The position numbers were made by a program, and so were the translations under genes. DNA of 60,385 nucleotides from Welwitschia mirabilis. Taxonomy: Eukaryota; Gnetophyta; Gnetopsida; Welwitschiales. Shown here in pieces: positions 45,655 to 56,864 of this stretch (position 1 is the stretch's first letter; each line of letters begins with the position of its first letter). The stretch is from positions 194,642,977 to 194,703,361 of the forward strand of contig JBOZIK010000001.1 in the NCBI GenBank assembly GCA_051453625.1, written 5' to 3'. Below the pieces are notes generated by a model. It was given only the letters and a program-made list of their open reading frames with translations, was not told the origin of the DNA and made no database searches.

Positions 45655-46470
45655 AGAGTCTATACACTTTGCATTTTCGAGTTTAAATTTTTTTATTAAA
45701 TCTAAGGAGTATTTCTTTTGATTTATAAAGATACCATGTTCATGTTATTGAATTTATAAATCCAAAAACATATTTATAGGTCCAACCATGCTCATTTCAA
45801 ATTTAGAACTCATGAATTTTGCAAAATCATTTGACAAGTTTTCATTTATTAATTCAAAAATAATATCATCGACATAGATTTGAACCATAATTAAGTCATC
45901 ATTCAAAGTATTTCTAAGCAAAGTTCTATGAATGGAGCCTTTATAAAAACCATGTTGAAGTAAGAATGATGAAAGCTTTTCATACCAAGCTCTGGGAGCT
46001 TGTTTTAACCCATACAAGGATTTATTAAGTTTATAAACATATTCAAATTTATGAGATCAAAGAAGTCTTGAGGTTACTTAACATATACTTCTTCTTCTAT
46101 ATGTCTATTAATAAATGCACTTTTTGCATCCATTTGAAAGACTTTCGTTTTTTTAAAACAAGCAAAAGCTAGAAACATCCTAATTGATTTTAATCTAGCA
46201 ACTAGAGTAAACGTGTTTTCATAATCTACTCCTTCTATTTGGGAATACCATTGAGCCACTAAACTAGCTTTGTTCTTGGTAATCTCATTTTTCCTATTTA
46301 CTTTATTTCTGAAAATCCACTTTGTGCCTATGAAATTTTTTCCAGTTAGTTTTGGAACAAGTTTTCAAACCTAATTTCTAGTGAATTGTTCAAGTTCTTC
46401 TTGAATGGTATTGATCCAGCTAGGATCAGATTCAGCCTTTTTAAAAGATTTAGGTTCGATTTGATATAAT
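45655..46470 (-). pseudogene. reverse transcriptase of element M (nearly readable)
   Basis: It opens INTIQEELEQFTRN, then GTKWIFRNKVNRKNEI and LVAQWYSQIEGVDYENTF (usual LVAQGYSQxEGIDYxETF). The first Asp block is FQMDAKSAFINRHIEEEVYV (usual DVKSAFLNG.L.EEVYV). [20 protein letters not shown] and IYVDDIIF (YVDD complete, about 45860-45880) follow, then [18 protein letters not shown]. There is a frameshift near 46065 and a few stops, so it is not functional, but the motifs are intact. Confidence 0.92.
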
Positions 46471-46559
46471 AAGGGGACATGAGCACTAAAGTTCTTAAGA
46501 GAATTTCTGGTAGTAATACCTTGCTGAACATTTTTGATAATAGATTCTAGAGGATGATC

Positions 46560-47540
46560 CTTGAGTTTCTTAATCTCTGGTATTTCCTTATTTCTTACGT
46601 TTTTTTTTTAGTTTAATTGATAGAATAAGAGGGAATAGGGTCTTCATCAAGGTTAATGAATTTCAAAGAATTTAAAACATCTTGTATTTTTACATTAATC
46701 GATTCTTTCATATGAAGAGTTTGTTTGTTAAAAACTCTATAAGATCTACTGGATTAAAAGTATCCTAAAAAGATTCCTTCATCTCATTTAGCATTAAATT
46801 TTGCTAATTCCTCTCTATCTCTCAAAATGAAACATTTACTTTCAAAAGTTTTAAAGTAAAATATATTTAACTTCTTTTCTTTCTAGAGTTCATAAGGATT
46901 TTTAGAAGTTCCAGGTCTCAAATAAACTCTATTGGATATATGACAAGCCGTGTTCACTGCTTTAGTCCAAAAGCATTTTGGAATATTTTTGTCATTTAGC
47001 ATTACTCTTACCATATCTAGCAAAGTCTGATTTTTCCTTTCAGCTATTCCATTTTATTGAGGAGTTTTAGGGGATGAAACTCATGGCTAATTGCATTTGA
47101 GTTGCAATAAATTTAAAATCTCTTATTCTCAAACTCTTTACCATGATTACTTCATATTTTTTTTATTACGTATTCTTTTTTCATTTAAAGCTTCTTGCAA
47201 GTTTTAATGAAATTTTTATAGGCATCAAATTTTGCATGAAGAAAATCTACCTAAGAAAATCTAGAGAAATCATCAAGCATAACTAGAAAATATCTTTTTC
47301 TGAATAGACTCGTAGTTTAAATAAGCTTAACTAAATCTATATGAATTAAATCTAAAGGTTTACTAGTTGTGATATCCCTAACCTTTTTATGAGATGTTAT
47401 GATTTTTTTCCCCTAACATCCCATAGCCCTTTATGAGAAAAAGAGATTTTAGGAAGACTGCTAACTATCTTATCACGACATAATTTTTTTAAAGTATCAA
47501 AACTAATGTGGCCTAAATGCTAATGCCAGATAACATCCTC
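46560..47540 (-). pseudogene. integrase of element M (broken)
   Basis: The GAG-pre-integrase part reads HLGHISFDTLKKLCRD at about 47490-47530. The core shows LVMLDDFSRFS (first Asp, usual VIVDDFSRFTWV), then SNHGKEFENKRF for the second (usual SDHGGEFEN, Asp changed to Asn). Around 46700-46900 CFILRDREELAKFNAK and DEGIFLGYF, SSRSYRVFNKQTLHMKESIN form the C-terminal copia segment. Several stops and shifts separate these. It would insert element DNA into chromosomes. Confidence 0.85.
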
Positions 47541-47589
47541 TTGAGTATGAGAAGATAAACATGTAGAGTTATTCATTTAATTTACATCA

Positions 47590-47970
47590 TATACATTTTC
47601 ATGTCTATTTGCTACAAGTAATAGTTGATCTTTTTTTCCATGTTTCATAATACATTTTTTTTAATTGAAAAAGGCTTTATGATCCTTATCACAAATCTGG
47701 TTAATGCTTAACAAATTATACTTTAATCCATTGACAAATAAAACATTGTGAATATTTGGTAAGTTACCTCCACTGATGTTTCCAATTCCTTCAATCTGTG
47801 CTCTTTTATTATCCTCAAACATGAATTCTCCTCCATTGTATTCCTTGAAACTGATGAAGTTTTATTTGTTACCTATCATATGTCTCGAGCACCCACTATC
47901 TAGATATCAACAAGAATGATTAGTTACTTTTAAAGCCATTTAGATAAATAGGCTTTTAGTTATGGACTTT
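47590..47970 (-). pseudogene. aspartic protease of element M
   Basis: The minus strand reads RYLDSGCSRHMIGNK with the catalytic Asp-Ser-Gly complete, then GGEFMFEDNKRAQIEGIGNI, GGNLPNIHNVLFVNGLKYNL and LSINQICDKDH. This is a full-length copia protease pattern with one stop. Of the protease copies in this window, it is the only one with an intact active site motif. Confidence 0.9.
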
Positions 47971-47999
47971 GGAATCCACCTCAAGTATTTATTTTTGTT

Positions 48000-49463
48000 T
48001 GTAACAGGATGAGATTTTTTGGAAAAAGTAAACTTAGATCCTAATATTGAGTGAGGAAACCAACTTTTTTAAAAGATACAGTCAATCTTAGAATAATCTT
48101 TTTTGTTGCAATAATGGCAGGTGATATTAGCTAAAGAGTTCTTGGAGTTTGTATTGGACAAGGATTTGAAATATGATTAGTGATAAGAATTGGATGAGCT
48201 AGGGAATGATTTTTGAAAAACTTGATCCTTAACTTTATAAGAGGTTAAGGCAAGTTTACTTTTCAGGTTTTTAATTTCCTTTTCCCTAATCTCAAGCTTA
48301 TCTAGAAGGACCTTATGTTCTTTTCTGAGTTATTTTACTTTATGAGCCAGATTTTGACATTCTAAATATAATTTTAATTCTCTATCATTTAGCGAATCTT
48401 CATTAATAACTAAATTAATGTAAGAAGAAGAGCATACCTTTTCATTAGCAATAACCATAAGAGAGATACCATCATGTTTTGAATCTAAGTTTTGTTCACT
48501 TTCACTTTCTTCATCATCCCATGTTATAGATAGGACTTTCTTTTCCTTTCTTTTATCATATTTTCTGTTGTTTGGGTAGACATTCGATGTGTGACCAAAA
48601 CCTTTACAAGAATAGCACTGAATTTCACGATGTCCTTCCTCTTTTCTTCTTGGTGATATCCTAGACTAACCTCCATCTTGTCATCTCTGCATGAAGCATC
48701 TGAATCTTCTGGCTAGAAGAGCTACTTCATCATCACTCTCTGGTTCTAGATCAGATCCATCCTTGATCTCAGGAACTTCATGTATGGTAGATAATGCCAC
48801 ACTCTTCTTCCTCTATTTTCCAAATTTGAGCTTAAAAGTGTGAAGGTTCCCTTGGAGTTTGTCTAGTTCCATGATGTTTAAGTCCTTGTTTTCCTTAATA
48901 GGTATCACATTTGATTCGAATCTTTTTGGTAGAAATCTCAAGGCTTTGCAAACCACTCTTGATTCTTTAATTATTTCACATAAGCCATGCCTAGAATTTA
49001 TAATATCTATTAGCTATGCAAAAAATTTATTTATACCTTCATCGTCTTCCATCTTTAGATCTTCAAATAGGATGATCAACATTTGAAGCTTGGCTTGCTT
49101 TACTAGATTTGTTTCTTTGTGAGCAGTTTTTAAAATTTCCTATGCTTCTTTGGCAGTGGTGCAATTTACAACTCTTTTAAAATATTTTAGACCTATATCA
49201 TAGAAGATAGCATTTAGACCTTTGAAGTTACAAATTGCGGTTTGTTTCTCATCTGGCGTCTATTTGTCCTTGCTTTTTGGAATTACCAACTTGGTTACCA
49301 GATCCTTCACAGTAGGAGGATAATACCCATTAGTAATAGACTCCCAAATTTCAAGATCAATGGGTTGAAAAAAGACTCTTATCTTTGCTTTTTAATAACC
49401 ATAATTTGTTCCATCAAAGAAGGGAGGTCTTGTAATAAAATTTCCTTCTGTAGGTTGACTCAT
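48000..49463 (-). pseudogene. gag of element M (few breaks)
   Basis: It starts at ATGAGTCAACC (minus strand, 49463): MSQPTEGNFITRPPFFDGTN, then YGYxKAKIRVFFQ with a stop for Trp. This is the FFDGTNYxxWKxxM start of copia Gag. The capsid part contains FEDLKMEDDEGINKFFA and VVCKALRFLPKRFESNVIPI, both typical of UBN2-type Gag. A zinc knuckle near 48575-48620 reads CYSCKGFGHTSNVYP, with the last Cys changed to Tyr. Coiled-coil-like sequence rich in Lys, Glu and Leu follows at 48240-48360. The reading frame is kept for long stretches between stops. Confidence 0.88.
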
Positions 49464-49510
49464 TTTCTAGGGATGAGTGGAGCAGAGATTTATTAGGATC
49501 TGTTACTTAA

Positions 49511-49526
49511 CCTCACTCTGATACCA
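49511..49526 (-). other. primer-binding site of element M
   Basis: Minus strand TGGTATCAGAGTGAGG, complementary to the 3' end of initiator-Met tRNA, two bases inside the LTR at 49529. Confidence 0.88.
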
Positions 49527-49990
49527 ATTGAAAGTAGAGGATCTATCCTAGAGGGGGATGAATAAGTATTTTACAACCAATTTCCTTATTCTTCACAGCC
49601 TGCAAATAAGGCAAATATAAAATCAACACAAAAACAAGATATTTAATGATGGATAAAAATCACCCTTTAACTTGCTAGATTCCTTGGTCTTACTGGCATA
49701 TATTAGCTTCTAGTAATGGTTTTTAGGCCCACCAAATAATCTTTCACAACCACAGAGGATTTTAAGGCTTATCCTCAACCATGAATGAATTGAAAAAAGA
49801 AAGATGCACAGATGCACAAATATCTTTTCTAAGGTACAACAATATCTCCTTGAAGTAGGTACAATGATAGAAGAAAATAAAAATCTGAACTTGAAGATTA
49901 TTCAAATACAATATCAAGAGAGTATGATAGTTCTTCTTTTCAAATCTTAGATTTTACAGTCAGTTATTTTCCTCTGTTAATAAGAGGAGA

Positions 49991-50000
49991 GCTTTTATAC
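49991..50000 (-). promoter_or_regulatory. TATA box of element M 5' LTR
   Basis: Minus strand GTATAAAAGC, about 830 bases from the LTR start; identical in the outer 3' LTR. Confidence 0.55.
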
Positions 50001-50395
50001 TAAAAATATACAAGGTAACCATTTCCACAGGAAGAAGTGAACCATTGTGCTTTTTAATGAACTGTTGCATTCTTTCTAATAAATTGTTGTATTCATAACG
50101 GTTACATTTTTCCTTTGTACGGTCAACCTTATGTGAGACCTAGTTGCTCACTCATGCAGTTGTCCTTATTCATATTATTCGATTGCCCTTATTTGTTGTA
50201 GATACTTAGTATAGAGCAGGTGTATATTTAGTCACCCTTATGTTAATAAGCGATTGACCTTGACTAGATCACCCTAACCTCTTTTTATTCGGTCGACTTA
50301 ATGAGGGAAAATTATGAGTAGAATGCGGTCACTGTTATCATGTTATTCAATTAAACTGCAATCATCAGATTTAGGTTCTACCAATTGTCATGTGG

Positions 50396-50596
50396 TCACC
50401 CATCATAATATAATTGGTCACTAGTCCTACTACCAGATAGAATCTTACTATGTATGATATGGTCGCCCAAAGAAATATCATCAGTCACCTATCTTACTAT
50501 CAGATTGAATCTTACTGTGTGTGATGTGGTCACCCATAGGAATATTTTTAGTCATCTATCCTATTATCAGATTGAATCCTATTGAGTGTAATGTAA
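50396..50596 (-). repeat. three 67-bp tandem repeats in M 5' LTR
   Basis: Units start at 50396, 50463 and 50530 (TCACCCATC, TCGCCCAAA, TCACCCATA). Confidence 0.85.
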
Positions 50597-50828
50597 TTGC
50601 CTGTGTATGGATAGTGATCACACATGTTTGAATCAGTCTTCTTTATGTTGTATCAGTTTGGTCACCCGGTGTTACATGTGTAGTCACCCGATTTTGAAGC
50701 AGTGTTACAGTTCTTTAACAATTGATCACCCAATCTTATAAGTCGGTCACCCAGTGCTAGGAAATACCTGCACAAAAGACTAACTACAAAAACTCATTAA
50801 ATTAATCAATGACAATGGATTCTCAATA

Positions 50829-51050
50829 AGTTTAAAACATTTCATCTTAAATGAAAAGAATAAGCCAAGGAAATTTAATTCCAATGTTAACAATGGTATT
50901 TTTCTAGGCTACTCCATGGTTAGTAAAGCTTATAAAGTGCTTAACAACAAAATTTGTGTAGTATAGAAATCTATTACTATTAAAATATATGATAACTAAC
51001 TCAAATTCTATTTGTATGTAGGATGACTATGTACTCATACACCTTGAAAA
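50829..51050 (+). pseudogene. SIRE-like integrase, body B, second part
   Basis: It resumes immediately after M: KHFILNEKNKPRKFNSNVNN then GIFLGYSMVSKAYKVLNNKI, which continues the FILNGKDNLRKFDSK...GIFL segment as seen uninterrupted in body A at 20975-21090. This confirms the precise insertion point of M. Confidence 0.85.
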
Positions 51051-51279
51051 ATCCTTTAGCAACCATCAAGTACAATCAAATATGAGGAAGACAAGGAAGA
51101 AGAAATAGAGAAAAAAGCCTATTTAAACATGATTAGACTAAAAATAAGTTATTCTACAAGAAACATCACTAGTAGTCCATATGACAGTATTTAAACTTGA
51201 AGATGTACTAAGGAATTATGTGAATTTATAGTATATATCTCACAAATAGAATCCAAAACTCATAATAAAGCAGAAAGTA

Positions 51280-52140
51280 ATAAACATTAGATGCTAAAAA
51301 TGTAAGAATAACTTAATTAGTTTGAAAATGGTAATGTTATCAAAAACAAATTAAGGCCAATAGGTAAAGGGTATAATCACTAAGAAGGCATATAATTTGA
51401 AGAAACCTTTGCATTAGTGGTACATGTGAAGTTCATAAGAATGCTTTTATTGTTTTCATATGTCAAAGGATTTAGACACTATTAGATGAATGTTAAGAGT
51501 GCCTTTATAAATAGACTATTTCAAGAGGAGGTATATGTTGAGTAACTTGAAGGTTTTACTAACTCCTATAAATTAGATTATATTTATATAATAAAAAATA
51601 CTATCTATGATCTCAAGTAATTACCTAGATCTTGGTGTAAGAAACACTTAGAACATCTAATAGAAAATGAAGACAAAATACTTACATATGATGTTATATT
51701 ATTTATTAAATTAGATGGTAAAGATTTCACTATTCTATAAATCTATGTAAATATATCATTTTTGGTGATACTAATAAATCATTATGTAATAAGTTTACTA
51801 AGATTATGTAAGATAAATTTAAGATGATTCTTCTAGGAAAAATAAGTAACTTCTTAGAGTTCCAAGTTATGCAACATAAATAAGGTACATTTGTTTCTCA
51901 AACTAAATATGTTAAAAATTTATTTATCAAGTATGACTTATAGGATTATAATAATATTACAATAAGCCAAAGCACAAATTAGAAAATGATGAACATGATA
52001 ATAAGATTGACCAAAAGTTGTATGATAGGTAGTTTATTATATCTTACTGCTAGTTGACCTAATATCATTTTGAGTATAGGTATGTGCACCTGTTATTAGA
52101 GTGATCCTAGAGAATCACATCTTATGATAGTCAAAATAAT
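51280..52140 (+). pseudogene. SIRE-like reverse transcriptase, body B (broken)
   Basis: Recognisable by alignment with body A: a MLKM-EQLNQFE-like start near 51290, MNVKSAFINRLFQEEVYVE around 51485-51542 (usual MDVKSAFLNG), a decayed YVDD region near 51735-51770 (IYVNISFLVI, second Asp lost by a shift), and the NKFTKIM-DKFKMILLGKIS stretch. Many stops. Order and spacing equal those of body A. Confidence 0.8.
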
Positions 52141-52650
52141 ATTTTACTATTTAAAAGGTACTAATTGAATCCTTTAATATTCAAAGAACTTCTACATTGA
52201 TCTAGTTGAGGAATATGATACAGACTATGCAGGTTATAAGGATGATAGGAGATACATTAGTGGAAATCACTTTTTGCTTGGGTAATGCTTGGTGTCTTGG
52301 CGTAGTACAAAGAAAAATACAACTACCCTCTCAACTATTAAGGTGGAATACATCATTGTTGAAATTTGTTATGCTCAGTTACTTTAGATAAAGCAAACCT
52401 TAAAAGATTTTGAACTAAACATGAAAGTATTCCTGTCTACTGCAATAATAAAAGTTCTATTAATATATTTAAGAATTTAATTGAGCATTTAAGAATCAAA
52501 CATATTAAGATCAAACATTATTTCCTTAGAGAGAATTATAAAATAAGGATATCATGTTAGAATATGTTAATACTGATGAATGACTTGCTAATGTTTTAAC
52601 TAAACCACTAAGTGAAGATAAGATTATCAAATTGTACAAAAACTTATAGA
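52141..52650 (+). pseudogene. SIRE-like RNase H, body B (broken)
   Basis: It contains NFYIDLVEEYDTDYAGYKDD, which stands for the NF.LVGYSDADWAGC.DD segment. Near the end LEYVNTDE-LANVLTKPLSE matches the ...T..QLADI.TKPL motif at about 52558-52616. Stops and shifts throughout. Confidence 0.75.
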
Positions 52651-53327
52651 TTAGGCCTTACCCAATTAGGTTTAAAATTATAACCCAACATTTTAATACT
52701 CTATGAATTTAGATATTAACTAGAACATATACTGGTATATTATGTACATGTTATTTTATCATTCATTTAAGTTGTGATAGTTTACTCTTGACATTAGCTA
52801 TAGAAAATCTCAAAGTTTCTATTTTGTAGGAAAGATGTCTTTTGAGTGGTAAGCATATAAATTGGATACATCTGTTAATTGTAGATTTATTTTGAGTAAA
52901 CATATTTAATATTTTAGACATCTTTGGAGGTTATGTATCATTTTATTAATTCTATTGATTTTTAAAATAGACATCTTTAACTATGTAGATGTATTTGTCA
53001 TGCAAAAGTAATTATTAAAATTTCTTATCAATGACTTTTATGTAATACATTCAAAATTAATTCTTGTGCAAAAATAAGGATTTTTAACTCTTTTTATTTA
53101 GGAAAAGGACCACTATCCCTCATTTTCAATCCTTCACTTAGTAGGTGTCCATCTCAAAGTGCTTTATAGCCTAATTTTTCTCAGCTCTTTTAGTATAGAC
53201 ATATTTTATTTGGAATAAGTCTTTACAGCCAGTAAACCAGATGTTATTTTATTTAACAAGTTCTCTTTTTCATTGGTTCTTTCCTATTTTCTCATTAAAG
53301 TTTAGTTATTTTAATTTTACTTCTAAA
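52651..53327 (+). repeat. post-pol spacer with AGATGTCT motifs, body B
   Basis: Corresponds to 22891-23631 of body A. AAGATGTCTTTTGAGTGG and later ACATCTTTGG, AGACATCTTTAACTATG and TAGATGTATTTG repeat the same octamer family, more decayed than in A. Confidence 0.6.
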
Positions 53328-55215
53328 ATGATGAGGAGAATGCCCTCTAATACATTAAAAGGAAAGGAACTTATTATTGAAACATACAGATCTTAGTATG
53401 AACCATAATTTTACCATAAATCCATAGCAAAACTGTTTAAAATATGGACTAAGAGATCCATTATTATAGAAAGGACCCTCATTTTTTAAAAGTAAAGGAA
53501 TGACTAGCTCATTTCTATTTCTCTCATCTTATTAGAAAATGATAGTTTAATTAGAGAAAAGTATTTTAGACCTCATTATTTGAGAGTTCTATGCTAACAT
53601 TCATGAAATAAATGACAACAATGATACTTTTTAGACTTATCTAAGAGGTACCTATCTCTTTTTTATGCTCAATTTTGCTAATTGCTTGCTTGACATAGAT
53701 GACTCAAATATTATTTAGTTATATATGAATTTCTTTAATGATATCCTTACATGTCATTTTCTTAAGATTTTACAGCATTCCTTAAGTAGTATTCCTTTCA
53801 ACATTCAAAATGAATTTTACTAAGAATATGGAATGTAAAGACATGGTACTTGATGCATTTATTTTGAGTCTAATTACATCTTGTAATATACTAGTTCTAA
53901 GAGGTAGCTGAAGCTATCTTAATCCCATGTAAACATTTGTGATATACTACCTTTTTACAGGAATCAAAATTAATCTTAGATTTATATTGTACATGGATAT
54001 TATTAGTTTCTTTTGCAAGGTTTATAATTTGGTTACCTTTTTTGATTATCTTGATAATTAGTAATGGTAGCATCTCAATTTCATAGTTTAATCTCATTCA
54101 TTCTAGAAAGCCACTTTTAGACTTCAATGAAAAGTAATACACTCCAATGTAGGTAGGTGAAAGCACAAGCAAAAAACACTTTAAGGTAAAATTTTAGCAA
54201 TCTTATTCCACAACCATTACAGTTTCTTATTAGTAAAGAAAGATCTCAAGGTAATTTCAAAAATTATGGGTAAGATTAGAAGAAACCTCTTGAGGTTGAA
54301 AAAGCAATGGTATGTAACTAGTAAGGGAGAGGCATCTACAGGTAATTGGGAATATATGGGGACTTCCAATTGATCTAATTTAGAGGAGGAATCTAAGGAA
54401 GAAACACCATCCACACCTCCTACCATATGTTATGATTCAAATAGAGTTAAGGATTTCAATTCCTCAAAGTCCAAAAAGAAGAATTCACACCTTTAAATGG
54501 AGCACTAGGCTCCATAATAGGCTCTAGCATAGGCACAAGGGAAGTAGCAAGTGGACTTGAAAAGTTTTGATGATTAGTCTCTTATATTTCATAGGCTTCA
54601 TTACNNNNNNNNNNNNNNNNNNNNNNNNNNNNNNNNNNNNNNNNNNNNNNNNNNNNNNNNNNNNNNNNNNNNNNNNNNNNNNNNNNNNNNNNNNNNNNNN
54701 NNNNTCATTACAAACTACCCATTATCCATTTCACATGGTCACCTTTACCACCTTGTATAATTTTGCCATCTTGTCTTCCATCATGTCCATCCTCTCTTAC
54801 ATTTGTAATTTATGCATTACCTCTCAGCATCCCTCCATTTTTATATTATGATTTTATTTTGAAAGCTACTATCAACTTCTTTAACACATCTATCATCCCT
54901 TAGATATACTCGTGCATGAGAAGAAAAGCCTCTCAAGATTATGGTGAGACATTATAATGGTTATTGCAGTAATGGCATACAACTCCACTGATATTATATT
55001 CCTCATACATCATCTAGACCTCTACTACTAGGGATAGTAATAGTGATAGTAATGATATATGAGATGATACTAGGTATATTACCAATTTGACCCTCAGTGA
55101 CTAGTTTTTTTAAAGCTATCTAAAAAGGAGAAGAAGATGGGCACATCAGATTGGATCATATTAGACATCCTGTATGATCTTAGATGATGTGAACTTGAGA
55201 TGGATGGATTAGACT
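53328..55215 (+). pseudogene. envelope-like region, body B (broken)
   Basis: ATGATGAGGAGAATGCC starts the region as in body A. Corresponding sequence continues throughout, for example the MNFTKNMECKDMVLDAFILS stretch at 53812-53871, matching MNLYKNLECKDVV in A. The tail reaches MDGLDFLWMTSL near 55215. An N gap (54605-54704) removes part of the tail. Stops are frequent. Comparison with body A would allow the ancestral frame to be judged, but no product is possible today. Confidence 0.6.
54605..54704. other. assembly gap (100 N)
   Basis: Exactly 100 N within the envelope-like tail of body B, where body A continues without a break. Confidence 0.99.
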
Positions 55216-55549
55216 TCCTATGGATGACATCATTGTTAATTCTCACTTTCATATATTTTCATACATTCTAAGATGATTTTTGATGATCTTTTATTATTCT
55301 TTATCTATTTCTAAACTTATTTTTGTATGCAATATAAATTATGTTTTGTAATGTATCTACTAATTCATTATATTAGCATTACTTCTTATTTACTATCTTA
55401 GAACGATTTTCAATGTGGATATCAAATGATTTTACTTTTTAAAATTTGTAATATGACTTATGTAATACATTATATCTCCTCTTAGATTAAGATAACTTAA
55501 GTAAATTTTGAACATGATTGTACTAATGAGATTTATCAAGTTTTGAATA

Positions 55550-56842
55550 CTATTAGTTGTAAATAGGGATCAAGTGAGTCAAAACTTAAAGTTCAAAGTA
55601 CACATAAGCTTTAGCTCAAATTTCATGAAGGATAGACTTAATTGACTTAAGATATATGCATACTTGAAGACATTTATGGTAATGACGTCTACTATATTAA
55701 AGAAATCTAGATTAAATAGGAAATTATCACAAGTAAAAGAGAATTATCATGATAAAGACATCTATGCTAAGCCAAGAAGCTAAAATAGGAGAAATACTTC
55801 TTGTAAAATAAAGACATATGTATTACTTCAACTATGAAGATATCTACTTAATCAAAGACGTCTATGCTAAACTAAAAGAGGTAAAAAGGTAAATTCCACT
55901 ATGATAAATTATTTACATTCCAAGGAATTAGACAAGTTTTACATAATAAATTCATGATATCTAAGGGTCAGAGACACAGTAGCTTAAGGCGAGTTAAAAT
56001 CTGGTAGTTTAACAAAAGACATCTTTTAGGATAAAGATGTCTGCTTATAGAGACATCTATTCCATTGAAGATGTCTATCCTAGAAAATTAATAAAAAATA
56101 AAATATCCATTGAATGATTAAAGATTAGACATTTATAGTTATTGCATGATGTTTAAATGTTTTCTAATAGCTATCTCACTAGGGTAAAGGAAAGAAGACA
56201 TCAAAAAATATAAAAGGCAAAAAGTGAAAAGAAAAATTATTATAGATATGAATGGTTGATACTATATATGAATAATTTCTTGACCTTGATAAAGAGTATT
56301 ATTTAATAAATACATTACTTGATACTTGACTCTCCCATATTTGAATTACTCTAATTTTAGATACTCGTAAAATTCAATCAAAGTGATATCTTTTAAGATT
56401 ATTATTTATTTTGTTAGCATTGTTTTATTGGAAATTAATTAAAAGAATATTAGATTTTTGGATTTATTATTTTTAGTTCATTATTTATTATCATCTTCAA
56501 GATCCTTTACTTTAGATTACTACTGTAAAGAAACCCTTGTATGGGTGTGCATTCTTAAGTACTTATGAGTACACTTTGATATTTTATATAATGTAATTCC
56601 TAAGAGAGTACTACCTTGCAAGACACTTCTCATTTATATATGAGCACTCTAAAACCACTATTTTATAGGTTAAGTATATTCATAGGTGTAAAGAAAAGCT
56701 ATGCCTTGTGTGTAAATGTACCTAAGTTAGGAAACCACATTAATTTAGTAAGGTCTCTATCATGTATTTTTACTTGATTTTAGTTGTGATTTTTATTTAG
56801 TAGATATCATTTACCACATCTGTCTATGTTCAATGATCCTCA
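55550..56842 (+). repeat. SIRE-like LTR 3 (between bodies B and D)
   Basis: It matches LTR 1 from ATGAGTTGCAAATA (16751 there) to the end ATCCTCA at 56842. The first ~85-95 bases of the LTR and the purine tract before it are deleted: TTTTGAATACTATTAG joins body B directly to LTR position ~95. The TATA box is kept at 56209-56217. A primer site follows. Confidence 0.82.
56209..56217 (+). promoter_or_regulatory. TATA box of SIRE-like LTR 3
   Basis: TATAAAAGG in the conserved ACATCAAAAAATATAAAAGG context shared with LTR 1 and LTR 2. Confidence 0.55.
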
Positions 56843-56844
56843 AG

Positions 56845-56857
56845 TGAGATCAGAATG
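56845..56857 (+). other. primer-binding site, body D
   Basis: TGAGATCAGAATG, a decayed TGGTATCAGAGTG, two bases after the LTR. Confidence 0.65.
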
Positions 56858-56864
56858 AGTACAC

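Larger units (their letters stand above)
36458..50828 (-). mobile_element. SIRE-like Ty1/copia element M, minus strand, nested in body B
   Basis: It is flanked by full LTRs at 36458-37809 and 49529-50828 and by AGTTC/AGTTT. Reading on the minus strand: 5' LTR, primer site, gag, protease, integrase, RT, RNase H, spacer, envelope-like region, purine tract, partial LTR (42776-43584). Then come an N gap, a gypsy element E in the other orientation, and the complete outer LTR. It belongs to a different family from A/B/D, with different LTR sequence. It is better preserved than its host element, as expected for a later insertion, but the outer LTRs still differ at about one base in six over the first 136 bases by hand count. 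Confidence 0.87.
49529..50828 (-). repeat. element M 5' LTR, complete (1300 bp)
   Basis: + strand start TGAAAGTAGAGGATC, end TTCTCAATA. It is followed by AGTTT, the right target duplication, after which body B integrase resumes. Contains three 67-bp units at 50396-50596. Confidence 0.9.

Noticed and set aside
36458-50828. Element M as two separate ordinary insertions with their own duplications
   Set aside because: Only the outermost LTR ends have matching AGTTC/AGTTT and restore the host integrase; no duplication was found around the inner LTR, although the N gap leaves this partly open.
53897-54426. Two minus-strand frames with protein-like composition
   Set aside because: They are antisense to the envelope-like region of body B, which is supported by alignment with body A.
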